Positions 1 through 9,996 of a stretch of 64,000 nucleotides of DNA are shown here, in pieces. Numbering within the stretch: position 1 is the first letter of the stretch; the number at the start of each line of letters is the position of its first letter. Location: contig NXFV01000053.1 in NCBI GenBank assembly GCA_002803225.1, positions 62,001 through 126,000 on the forward strand. Reading direction: 5' to 3'. Below the pieces are notes generated by a model. That model had not been told where the DNA came from. It made no database searches and was given only the letters and a program-made list of their open reading frames with translations. Made by a program: the position numbers and the translations under genes. The DNA comes from Gamarada debralockiae (taxonomy: Eukaryota; Ascomycota; Leotiomycetes; Helotiales; Hyphodiscaceae).

Positions 1-119
1 TTCCCATAGTTCTTCTGCACATACTGTATGAACCCTGAGAACTTTAAAGACAGGATAAGAGACTTAAGCTAGGGTCACGGATTAAGTTGGTTGGGCTTTA
101 GCAACATATCAATACTTGT

Positions 120-1156
120 TCATGACTCCTCGAGCTCTCTCATAGCATCCATAGCCACTGCCCAAGACTCCCACTCTCCCTTTGGCATGCTACCCTTCAG
201 TGGCAATCTACCGCCCTGCAAATTTCCAATTTGCAGCACTCGATACACACCCTCCTTGATGCCAACAATTCCCCATTTTGCTACCATCTCTTCGGCTCGA
301 CTGACCACAAATTGCAACTCCTGCATTTCCTTCAAAGCATCGGGTTCAACTGGACGCTTTGCTGCAAGATCAAAAAGACGCGCTACTGTCCGAGGATATA
401 TCGCGGCAAGGCCATCGATCACGCCGCTTGCTCCAAACAAAACAATTGGCCCCAGCTGCTGCCCGAATCCACTGTAAACCCGGAAGTTCGAGTGGTCGAT
501 AGCTGGATTCAAAGCAACTTGTACATGATGCGAAACGTTCCCATGTGACATTTTGCAACCAACGATATTCGGGTGAGCAGCGAGCTCTGTATACGTGTCG
601 AGGCTAATCGTAATGTTATTCGTAACACCGGGGTAGTGGTATCTGAACATTCACACAATTAGCGCTAAATATTGAGAAGATGGCAGACAACTTACATCAA
701 TATTGGAATAGGACTCGCATCTGCAGTCAATTTATACCATTCCCGGAGATTCTCCTGGTTGGCTGCTCCTCCAAAGTATCCAGGCGCAAGAACAAGACCC
801 CATTGAGCCCCAGCATTCTTTGCATCTTCAAGCCATTCCAACGATTCGTCTACAGAGTTCGTCAAAATCCCAGCTATTATAGGATAGTCCAGAAATCCAG
901 CGTCTGTAAGCCCTTTGCGGACTCCTGAGATGAGCTCAAATCGTTCGGCGCGGGAGAGATGAATGGCTTCCCCGGTGCTTCCCAGGAGCACAAGTCCTCG
1001 AATGCCATTTTCGGCCAGATGGATGCTGTGTCGACATTGCGTTTCGACGTCGAGGGGAGCTTGTCGTGCAGGAGGTGATGTGGATGATTTGAAGAAGGTT
1101 GGAACAGGGACAAACACGCCTTCTGGTGGAGGAACCGAGTTTGTTACTAGCGTCAT
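120..1156 (-). CDS. DHDPS-family 2-keto-3-deoxy sugar-acid aldolase
   Basis: Two exons, 1156-696 and 642-120, with an intron at 643-695; the product is 327 aa, the normal size for the dihydrodipicolinate synthase/N-acetylneuraminate lyase TIM-barrel family. Visible marks are the LGSTGEA substrate loop near residue 60, the YHYPG tyrosine motif spanning the splice junction, and the GCKMSHG segment carrying the Schiff-base lysine. Family members in fungi cleave 2-keto-3-deoxy acids (for example the L-threo-3-deoxy-hexulosonate aldolase of galacturonate breakdown) to pyruvate and glyceraldehyde. The ATG at 1156 was chosen because the longer frame starts at a non-conserved arginine/lysine-rich run. 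It is transcribed away from an aldo-keto reductase over a 316 bp shared promoter and lies next to a DgoD-like dehydratase, which supports a sugar-acid pathway. The exact stereochemistry of the substrate is not readable from sequence. Confidence 0.85.
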
Positions 1157-1472
1157 TTTGAACCAAAACGCCTGGAAGCATCTAAATTTCTTCTCGCGCT
1201 CACGACACTTTCTCAAATGTTTTTGTTGGGGTTTTCTGCTGATTCTGTTCTCGGCGATGGACTACTTCTTAAGTCTACTTCAAAGATTCTATCCCACTAT
1301 TGTTACCCTCGCCGTTGATCAGAATGTGGATTTACGGAAAAGGTTGTAGCGGTGCGGAAAGCAGCCGGCAAATGTAGCCATGGATGGAATGTGGATCCTA
1401 TATCAACTCTCTCGTCTTTTCAATATGTTACTCGAAGCATAGTCTGATTCTGACATTCAAGTGAGAGTCAAG
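1157..1472. promoter_or_regulatory. Divergent promoter region, aldolase / aldo-keto reductase
   Basis: This 316 bp gap separates two head-to-head start codons and must hold the upstream elements of both genes. In several ascomycetes the galacturonate reductase and keto-acid aldolase genes are known to share such a promoter. I could not identify a specific operator by eye. Confidence 0.5.
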
Positions 1473-2770
1473 ATGGCATTGAATCGCTCGTTCAAATTGA
1501 ATTCGGGATATAGCATCCCAGCTGTGGGCCTTGGGACATGGGTAGGTTGAATCCAACTCGCAAGTACCTTATGTTACACATGGGCTAAGATCTCAATCCT
1601 TCAAAAGCAATCGAAGCCAAATGAGGTCAAGAAGGCTGTTGAAACTGCTCTCAAAGTTGGATATCGTCATATAGATGCAGCTGCAGTCTACGGAAATGAA
1701 ACAGAAGTGGGGGAGGGAATCAAAGCATCTGGTGTGGACCGGAAGGACATCTTCGTAAGTAGAATGCATCAAGAGAACACCAGCTGGAGCGCTCCTGACG
1801 TATAGATAGATCACTGGAAAGCTCTGGAATACAGATCACATGCCTGAAGATGTCGAGCGAGCTCTTGATACGAGTTTGAAAGACCTCCAAACCGACTATC
1901 TTGACCTATACCTTGTATGAACATCCTCGATTCATAACCGGCAATAACTAAACTCTCGGAAGATACATTGGCCTGTTGCATTTCCAAGCTCTACAGAACG
2001 GTTCCCTGTGGATCCAAGCACTGGTCAGATCGCTGTCATCAATGTACCGATTGCTGATACATGGAGAGCCATGGAAGCCCTTGTGAAGAAAGGGAAGGTC
2101 CGAAGCATTGGCGTCAGCAATTTTACTCAGGCAAAGATCGAGTCCCTCTTGAAAACGTACGTTCGAATTTGGTTGGTTTGTGTCCGTTTGCTAATCATAT
2201 CGAGCAGGGCGAACATCCCACCTGCTGTCAACCAGATCGAGGCACACGCATATTTGCAACAGCCGAAGCTACTGGAATGGTCCAAACAACAAGTTAGTTA
2301 AATTAATCTCTTTGAAGGTTCACCGTGCTGACAGAAGAAGAACATCGTCACAGCAGCGTACAGTCCTCTCGGGAACAACATTTACAACCTACCTAGAGTT
2401 GTGGATGATCCCACCGTTATCGCCCTTGCCAAAGACTTGAAGAAGCAGCCAGCTCAACTCTTGATCAGCTGGGCTGTTCAGCGAGGTACTGTCGTCCTTC
2501 CAAAAAGTGTTACAGCGGGGAGAATCAAAGATAATTTTCAAGGTACTGTACCAACCAAATCATTTCTCGGAAATACAACAATTCTCATTTAGTCTAGATT
2601 TTGAGCTACCAAAAGATGTCTATGACAAGATCACGGCACTAGATCGACATCACAGATACAATTTCCCTGCTCGATTGGGAGTGGATATTTTCGACGAGGT
2701 CAGCCAGGAGAGCCTGAAGAAGAGTGTGGAAGACTGGAAGGAGGCACAAAGAAAATTGAAGGCGGCCTGA
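1473..2770 (+). CDS. Aldo-keto reductase, glyceraldehyde/glycerol dehydrogenase type
   Basis: Seven exons (1473-1541, 1608-1754, 1810-1914, 1963-2156, 2208-2292, 2335-2542, 2598-2770) give 326 aa, the family norm. The NADPH-dependent AKR tetrad is complete: Asp and Tyr in DAAAVYGNE, Lys in GKLWN, His in LIHWP. The start [15 protein letters not shown] and the cofactor loop with VVLPKSV are typical. It most resembles the GLD/GCY1-type group that reduces glyceraldehyde to glycerol, the last step of fungal uronic-acid breakdown; aldose reductase activity is possible too. Paired head-to-head with the aldolase, it is the natural partner to remove the glyceraldehyde that enzyme would release. All splice sites are GT...AG and the frame closes exactly. 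Confidence 0.88.
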
Positions 2771-3082
2771 GATCAAAGTCGTATTTTCTTTACACTTCAA
2801 AAATTTTACACTTGATATTCAATACTAGGTACTGTTCTAAAACATGATCATGTGAGCAAGGACGGAGGCTTCAACTGGCGTCCTGCCGTCAATTTCCTAC
2901 ATCGATCCTTTTCCACGTCAGTACCCGAAAGAAGTGGGCCCGGCTATTGGCATTTTCTAGGAGTTACGATAGTTTCGGGCTCCCGGTAGATCTCAGTCCG
3001 AGTTCGGGGTAATACTTAGTGGTTATGTATGGGAAAATGTTCTCAGAACTTCGTCTGCATATTCTTACCTCTCAAATTCAAG
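2771..3082. other. Intergenic region upstream of the dehydratase gene
   Basis: 312 bp between the reductase stop and the dehydratase ATG. It should hold the reductase 3' UTR and the dehydratase promoter; I see no coding or repeated element in it. Confidence 0.4.
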
Positions 3083-4381
3083 ATGCCAAAAATAGCTCTT
3101 ATCGAGTATTTTCGGGTTCCGCCTCGATGGCTGTTCGTCAAGATCACTGATGATAGTGGGAATGTTGGTTGGGGCGAAGCGTCTCTGGAAGGCCACACCC
3201 AGGCTGTAGAAGGATGCTTAGACGCCTACATTGAACGATATACTGGCATGGATGCAGAGTAAGCACGGGGTAGCCCCGATTCTTCACGTGATCCGTTAGC
3301 TGACGGCACTTTGACAGTGATATTGAGCATATATGGCAAACGACTTGGCGTATCGGCTTTTACAGGGGTGGTCCCGTCTTCATGAGTGCCTTAGCTGGAA
3401 TCGATATTGCGCTGTGGGATTTGAAAGGTATGAGCCACTGCCAAAACCGTTCTTCGGACTTCTAATGAGCAAACAGCTAGAAGACTTGGAGTTCCCATCT
3501 ATCACCTGCTAGGTGGTAAGGTGCGGGACAAAATTAAAGTTTACGCCTGGATTGGGGGTGATCGCCCATCAGATGTCGCAACTCAGGCGTAAGTGCCCCT
3601 CCATAACACTATACATATGCTCACGTAATACAGAAAAGCGAGGCAAGCCCAGGGCTTCACCGCAATTAAGATGAATGGGACCGAGGATTTGGGATGGCTA
3701 GACTCTCCTTCCGCTTTGGATGACTGTGTTGAAAGATTGAAGGCCGTCAAAGCTCTTGGCATGGATGCCGGCATCGATTTTCATGGACGAGTCCACAAAC
3801 CCATGGCAAAGCAGCTAGCTAAAGCACTCGAACCTCACCGTCCTCTGTTTATTGAGGAACCTCTTCTATCGGAGCATATCGGCGGGATTAAAGCAATATC
3901 TCAGTTGACCAGCACTCCTATAGCGCTTGGAGAACGACTTCATAGCCGCTGGGACATCCGCCCATTTCTGGAAGCTGGAGCAGTTGATATTTTGCAACCA
4001 GACATCAGTCACTGCGGTGGCATCTCGGAGATGCGTCGAATAGCTGCTATGGCGGAGACTTATGATGTTGCTTTGGCACCACACTGTCCACTTGGACCAA
4101 TTGCCTTGGCTGCGAATATCCAAATTGCTGCGGCGACACCGAACCACGTGATCCAGGAGATGAGCCTTGGAATCCACTACAATGTTGGAGGTCAAGATTT
4201 GACCAGTTATACGCACAATCCAGAGGTCTGGAAAGTAGAGGGAGGTTATATTGATTTAATGAAGGGTCCTGGCCTTGGGATTGAGGTTGACGAGGAACAA
4301 GTGAGGAGGTTCTCGAAAGGTGCCAAGGCATGGGTTAGTCCGGGCTTCATTGGTCCTGGAGGTGAAGTTAGGGAGTGGTAA
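3083..4381 (+). CDS. D-galactonate dehydratase-like enolase-superfamily enzyme
   Basis: Four exons (3083-3258, 3318-3427, 3477-3588, 3634-4381) code for 381 aa, practically the length of bacterial DgoD (about 382). The resemblance to DgoD is visible throughout: PPRWLFVKI at the N terminus, [23 protein letters not shown], and [11 protein letters not shown]. Mandelate-racemase-subgroup residues are present: Asp/His of IDFHGR, the metal-ligand glutamates of FIEEPL and LGERL, the Asp of QPDISH, the catalytic His of LAPHCPLGP and the Glu of IQEMSLG. It should dehydrate an aldonate, probably D-galactonate, to the 2-keto-3-deoxy acid used by the neighbouring aldolase. It differs from the longer fungal L-galactonate dehydratase (GaaB/LGD1), so the cluster is not simply the galacturonate pathway. 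Substrate is inferred. Confidence 0.87.
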
Positions 4382-4828
4382 AATCAAAAGATCAAAAATT
4401 GCTAGAACAAGCGAAGGGTAGTCTGGGCTTCATTTGCTTGGATTTAAAATTCAAATATCGCGTCACTCAATCATTGAGTCAATCAAATGCGGATTCTTCT
4501 TTACATCATGCCCACTTTGGCCGTGTCTTCAAATAATTCACAAAGAATTGGCTATCGTATTCCAATTTTTCAAATGGACTAGACAGTGGGTTCAAACTTC
4601 AGAGTTACAGAAGTCCGATGAGGAAGCTGGACCTATCAATACTGGTCGTGAATAAAGTAAAAACTTCAAGTGAAATTAGCCCTGCGGGTGTAGCGGGTAA
4701 TGTTTAGTTCGTGTATTTAGCGCCATCCGAAAATTACCCCGCCTGCCACGACGACATCTTCATCGCCCGGAAGCCTATTTACAACCATAAGATTTTGTTC
4801 TAGAATATAATTTAGGCCAATCCAAGTC
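4382..4828. other. Intergenic region between dehydratase and Zn2Cys6 regulator
   Basis: 447 bp with no recognisable gene. It contains the 3' end of the dehydratase transcript and the upstream region of the regulator. Open frames here show no family resemblance. Confidence 0.4.
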
Positions 4829-7650
4829 ATGGCGGATAATGCTCAAGTACCCCAGAACACATCCTCGCCTGTCTCGCAAGAGCCTGGCGTGGGAGGCAAC
4901 AGCTCCCAGCCGCCTTCAGCGAAAAGAAGGAAAAAAGACGACGCGGACCGTGTTCGCGTAAGTCGAGCGTGTGATCGCTGTAAGAGGTAGGCCAAGTAGC
5001 GAGTTGGATTGATTCTGACTAGACATGCTAATGATCGTAGGAAGAAGACACGATGTACTGGGAAACATCCATGCACCCTTTGCACCCAGGCTGGAGTGAC
5101 TTGCGAATTCACTGCCGCATACACCCGGGGCCGGATCCCATCAGTAGTGCCGGAGGATAGCCACACTTCTAATTCAGGAGGCATGCAACAGACTCTCCTC
5201 AACAGTGATGAAGTGATTGACGCGTTCGGGACGAATCATCTGACACAGCCTCTCCACCAGACGACCGGCCTGCGAGACTCTGCCAGCAACCTGCACGTGA
5301 ACGATCTGCTCCACCCAAGCTCAATAGCCATGGGCCAGCCACAACCCCCCATTGCCGACCGAGCGGACTCAAGACTGCAGTCCTCACGAAACTCGCCTGA
5401 GCCGTCCCAAATCGACCTGCAGGGGCATTATGTTGGACCATCCTCAGGCGTCTCGTTTCTTCTGAGAGTGCAAAGGAAACTACATCAAAAGGTTTCTTTC
5501 TCTCAAAACTCCTCGATCTTTACATTTGGTGATGCCCCACTGCCCAATTTTGATCCCTCATTCTTTGTTTTGCCTCCGAAGGCAGAAGCGGAAAAGCTCG
5601 TCGCAAGGTATTTTGATTTTGCTGTTGCAACACATCGCTTTTTACACCGTCCAACAGTCGAAGCATGGTTTCAAGAATTCTATGAGGTAAGCTTAACAGG
5701 GTTCTTTATCTCACACGACCAATTGAGTCTTGTTTGCACTCTGTTTCATGTCCTGTACCCCGTTTGCTCTAAAGTCTTTCCATATTGGGAAAGTTTCTCT
5801 CCTTTGCTCCCTAAACAAGCTCAAGTAGGAAGTTACTGACTCTCCCGTTTTGTAGAACTTGGGTGTCATGCGTCAAAAGGACGGTGCCAGAGAGAGGACG
5901 GCATTACTTTTCATGGTCTTTGCGCAAGCGAGGGAGTACATGCCAGAGGTTGTGGGGCCTAACGGGGTCGATACAAGGTAATACTTCGCCCTGATCCACA
6001 TTTTATATCAGCAAGAGTTGACGAGAGAAGTGCGAGATATTTTCAAGCTGCTGACCACCAGCTCTCATCCGAGACGGGAGAGATTCGCCTGACAAGTGTG
6101 CAAGCTCGGTTGTGCCAATGTTTCTATCTTTTATCTCGATCGCGAGTCAATCATTGCTGGAGCCTCTTTGGCACAACAGCCCATCTCATCCTTGCCATTG
6201 GAATACATCGAAAACGACGTGTGGAAACTTCAAACGGTGTTGATCTAGTGGAGCTTGAGTGCCGAAAACGTGTATTCTGGTGCGCATACTGTCTAGATAA
6301 TTATCTCAGCGCGGCCCTAGGTAGACCTCGGACTTTTCATGATGAAGACATTGATCAGGTGAGAGCTCAGCCTTTTCCATACACAAGCCCGGAGTACTGA
6401 CTTCATAGACTAGGACCTTCCAGCTTGCGTCAACGACTCAGATCTGACGTCACAGCGAATTATTAATAGCAACTCGAAAGCTCAATCCGTAATGCTGGCA
6501 TCCGTTGCTCACAACACGTGATTCCCCTTCTCCTGTGCCATTATTGAAGATGATCGCTAATTACTGGCAGGTTGTCAAGAATAATCAGTCACATCCTTCG
6601 CGATCTCTACGCCATTCGACCACCTTCTTTGCCAACCCGCGTTGCACTCACTGCAAAATACTCCGATGAACTCATCAATTGGCGTAAAGCCCTCTCACGT
6701 TTCCTGGATGCAGACGGCATCGACACTTCACTACTCATACCTCTATTCCAACGCCAACGCAACGTTCTCAATCTGGCATACTACCATGCGCTCATCCTTG
6801 TATATCGTCCCTTTCTTCTAAGTAATTTTGCCAGTCTCAATAGCCAAAGCAGGCGTGCACGGGGAGCACCCGGTACACCAGATATGGAGAAAAACGTTGC
6901 CGCTTGCCTTGATGCTGCGATCAACATTACTGCGATAGTCAATGAACTGACTGAAGGGCGGCAGATATTCCGTGCATTTTGGGTATGTCTCCAATTGCTG
7001 AGGAATCTATAGCAGTTGGCTGATTTGGGAAGTTTACCCACTACTTCGCTTTTTGTGCAATGGTGGTGCTTTATGTCTACACCATCCAACAACGTCACGC
7101 GCCAGAAGAGAAATATCGCATTTATTTTGATGCAGCAGCGAAATGCCAGTCACAAATCTCTTCCCTAGCCGAGAAGGAATCCTTGGCTCAAAGGTACAGC
7201 GTTGTTTTGGAGGAACTGAGATTGGAAGCAGTGAAACAAGCACAGCCCCAGCCAGGACCTCAGAACGGAAATTCGATTTTGAGAGTACAATCGAGCTTGG
7301 CTGCCCCAGAAGCAGTCATGCATGAAGCGCATCCTGGTATCATAAATTCCGATAACCAAAATGGGCCACAATCAATCGGCGAATTATTCTCAAATTCAGA
7401 CGCCACGATTTTCGAGGGCCAAACAGGCACAACACCATCGAGCTTGATGGCGGAACTAACCAGCTGGGTCGACTTTGATTCATTGGTTCGTACGTGTAAT
7501 AAGTCCTTGATGCTTGCTAATTGGTTGAAATTACAGGTAAATGCAGGAACAGGTGGAATAGACTTCCTGCTCATGGGCGATCAAAATCCATCCTGGAGTG
7601 GAGGGATGGTGAACGACGTTGAAGGAATGATACTTCCTGGGCCGACTTAA
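4829..7650 (+). CDS. Zn2Cys6 transcription factor with fungal MHR domain
   Basis: Seven exons (4829-4986, 5041-5686, 5856-5977, 6016-6358, 6414-6517, 6571-6982, 7033-7650) give about 800 aa. The binuclear zinc cluster spans the first intron: CDRCKR then KKTRC, HPC, TLC and GVTC, preceded by a basic AKRRKKDD stretch. The middle homology region follows, with ATHRFLHRPTVEAW, RTALLFMVFAQAREYM, LFGTTAHLILAIGIHR, CLDNYLSAALGRPRTF and FWFTHYFAFCA. An intron of 169 nt and one of only 38 nt are needed; the 38 nt one is below the usual size, so that junction is uncertain. A further in-frame intron near 7488-7546 is possible. Lying inside the sugar-acid cluster, it is a candidate pathway regulator, but nothing in the sequence proves its targets. 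Confidence 0.8.
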
Positions 7651-7706
7651 ATGTCCCACGAGCACACAACTAGAAGGAATACGAAGTCTAGATGTCATAT
7701 GCGCAA

Positions 7707-9317
7707 TCAATTATTGGATGCATAACAGGCTGCTATTATGGGCCATCTCGTTAGAAACCCTATCCCAGATACTTCTTCTAGCTGGCCCTGCGAGACCTTT
7801 GAGCAAGCAGAGAACACCGCACTCCATGCACTCTCTTGGACATAGACAGCCCTCCCAAATGCGGCCTTCATACCTTTGGTTGCCTCCACGCCGGCTCTCG
7901 CTCTCGTAAGGGCGACTTCAAAGGCATCTCCCTGAGCTAAACTGGTAATGAGTGGCTCAAGCGCATCCATCACGGTGCAATCACCCTTCCTGGCTGGAGT
8001 CGCTCGCTGAAGCTGTGTCAATGCCGCTTTAGCTGCCAATCCCCATGTTTGACAGTCAGAACCTGGGGGCGGGGCTGTCAGAGTTTGCAGGGCGGAGGCA
8101 AGAGCAGCAAATAAAATGCTGTAGATTGCTCCAGATATGCCATCCATGTTTTCTTCGATAATTGTCGCCATGCTAAGGATGGTGGCACTCGCATCTGGAC
8201 TCATCTCTAGCAAGTTCAAGAATGACAGGACAGCGCTGGCGCCTTGAGCGAGCGTCATCCCGTAGTCGCTATCTCCGACGATAGTGTCAAAATGGGTTAT
8301 CCGAGATTCGATAGCGACGAGATTACTGCACGCTTGGGAAACTCTGTTTTTGAAAGCTGATATATTTATTCACTGAGAAAACAGTACCATGATGGCGGCA
8401 GACTTTGAAGGGAGGGCAAATTACGTTTCATTCCCCCTTTCGCAATAACGTCTTCATTCTCGATGACATTGGGCCCCTGAAAGGTACGTGATGCTTCCCT
8501 CTTGCCACATTGAAGGAGAAAAGATGGTGCAGACCATCCACTAGCCTTTGTAAGCGCATCTATATATTCAAGCATCTCTCCAGTGATTTTCAACAGAGTA
8601 ATGCTGAAGCCAGGGCCATCGAGGCTTATCATGAAGGTTCCTGAGAAAACTCTTGACATCTTCACACCGCGAGAATCTACGCGCTCAATCAGCCTGATTG
8701 CAGACACACGAGCCGAACAAGTTTCTAACGTAGAGCCGTCACAACATGCTTGGTTATGCCACCCATTTCCAATAATGAGACGCTCCTACAGTCACTAAGT
8801 TGGATGCCACGAGACTTCCAATAGAGGCAAGGATTTCGATTGATACCTCCGATTTTCTGCTCATAGCACCTAATATCTTGTGGACAAGAACGGTTCCAGT
8901 CAGGCCTCTTTGTCCAACCCTACCACTTTTCTCTACTGCCGGACACGTCGTCCCCAACAACAATGATTTCAACTACCAATCCGTACTTTGCCCGCGCTTT
9001 CTCAGCAGCAAGATGGAAGTGAAACATGTCCCCAGTATAATTCTTGATGAGAATTGTTCCGGCAGTTCCATCACTCTGGCGATGTTATGGACGACCTGTG
9101 AGACATTCGGAGACGCGAAGATGGAGCCAGACACAGCCGCCGTGAAAAGGCCCTCACCTACATAAGCTGCATGTGCAGGTACATGTCCAGCGCCACCACC
9201 AGAAACTAGGGCGACTTGAGTCGATGGATCATGGTTGGAGGGAAAAATGGCTGCGTTTACGAACTCAGCCTTGAACGTGGGTATTACGGAAATGTCTACC
9301 TTTATTGGTTCCATCAT
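7707..9317 (-). pseudogene. Broken dihydroxyacetone/glyceraldehyde kinase gene (DAK)
   Basis: Segments of a fungal dihydroxyacetone kinase occur in the right order but in different frames. The DhaK part begins at 9317 with SGGGAGHVPAHAAYVGEG and GSIFASP; the frame then shifts by one base near 9070 ([19 protein letters not shown]), again near 8930 (GQRGLTGTVLVHK) and near 8775 (a degenerate IHNEPG-like stretch). The tail of the K domain (GTFMISLDGPGFSITLLK) follows after losing roughly 60 residues. The DhaL part has VGDSDYG where VGDGDCG is usual, then MDGISGAIYSI and GDCTVMDAL, with another frame change near 7830. No GT...AG introns can repair these steps because conserved sequence runs straight through them. 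A working copy would phosphorylate triose; this one cannot. Confidence 0.85.
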
Positions 9318-9996
9318 ATCTCAGCATGAGATTAATTATCGTCAGACTTTCCAAAGAGCCTAAGACAAGGGAGACTCTGCGTCGTGGAGGAAGTGCTTTG
9401 TGGACATGGTCACGGGAGCGTTTTATGTCACGTGATGCAAACTGCTTTTGAAAAGTCTCACTTGTGCAAGGCGAGATCATAATAATAGGGATATACCTTG
9501 AATTCAACCGGATTACTACAATATTCGGAGTAATCTGGATTATAGGGCATTTGGTGACTGTCCTTCACACGGATGCCTCCCTAAATACAAAAGCGGCTTA
9601 GATTTTCCTACCGTACAGTAGATTGCAAGGATTACGGATATAATCCTTGTTTCCGAAAGACGACTCCATTTCCGTTTTCTCGGATCCGCTCATGGAAAAG
9701 GCTGCCTTGCCACCAATTATCGCCGCACCCTTGTGAGACAAGCTACGGGTCAGTAGTCGCCATCGTGGCGAATGGCTGAGCCCCTGGGTATCAGAATGCT
9801 TCAACCCAAATGAGCAATTCAGATCCGGCGGGCGACAACTCCGATCTTTCGGAGAATCTAGCATCCACCATATTTACGTTGCTGCAGTAGATGACCTGCC
9901 CAGGCCAATGGAAACCAGGGCGATTTCTACGCGCTTGTATAATTCCATGCTCGTACCTTGGAATCCAATTCTACCATCAATAAAAATTTGTTACCG
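9318..9996. other. Intergenic region before the NRPS-like gene
   Basis: 679 bp between two divergently oriented loci, the dead kinase and the NRPS-like reductase. It includes the reductase promoter. No coding similarity, repeat or RNA was seen. Confidence 0.4.

Noticed and set aside
3083..4381. Calling the dehydratase an L-galactonate dehydratase (GaaB)
   Set aside because: Length and motif spacing match DgoD much better than the longer fungal enzyme.
7707..9317. DAK segments joined by introns as an intact gene
   Set aside because: The frame changes occur inside or directly beside conserved motifs with no room for a GT...AG intron, and a stretch of about 60 residues is missing.
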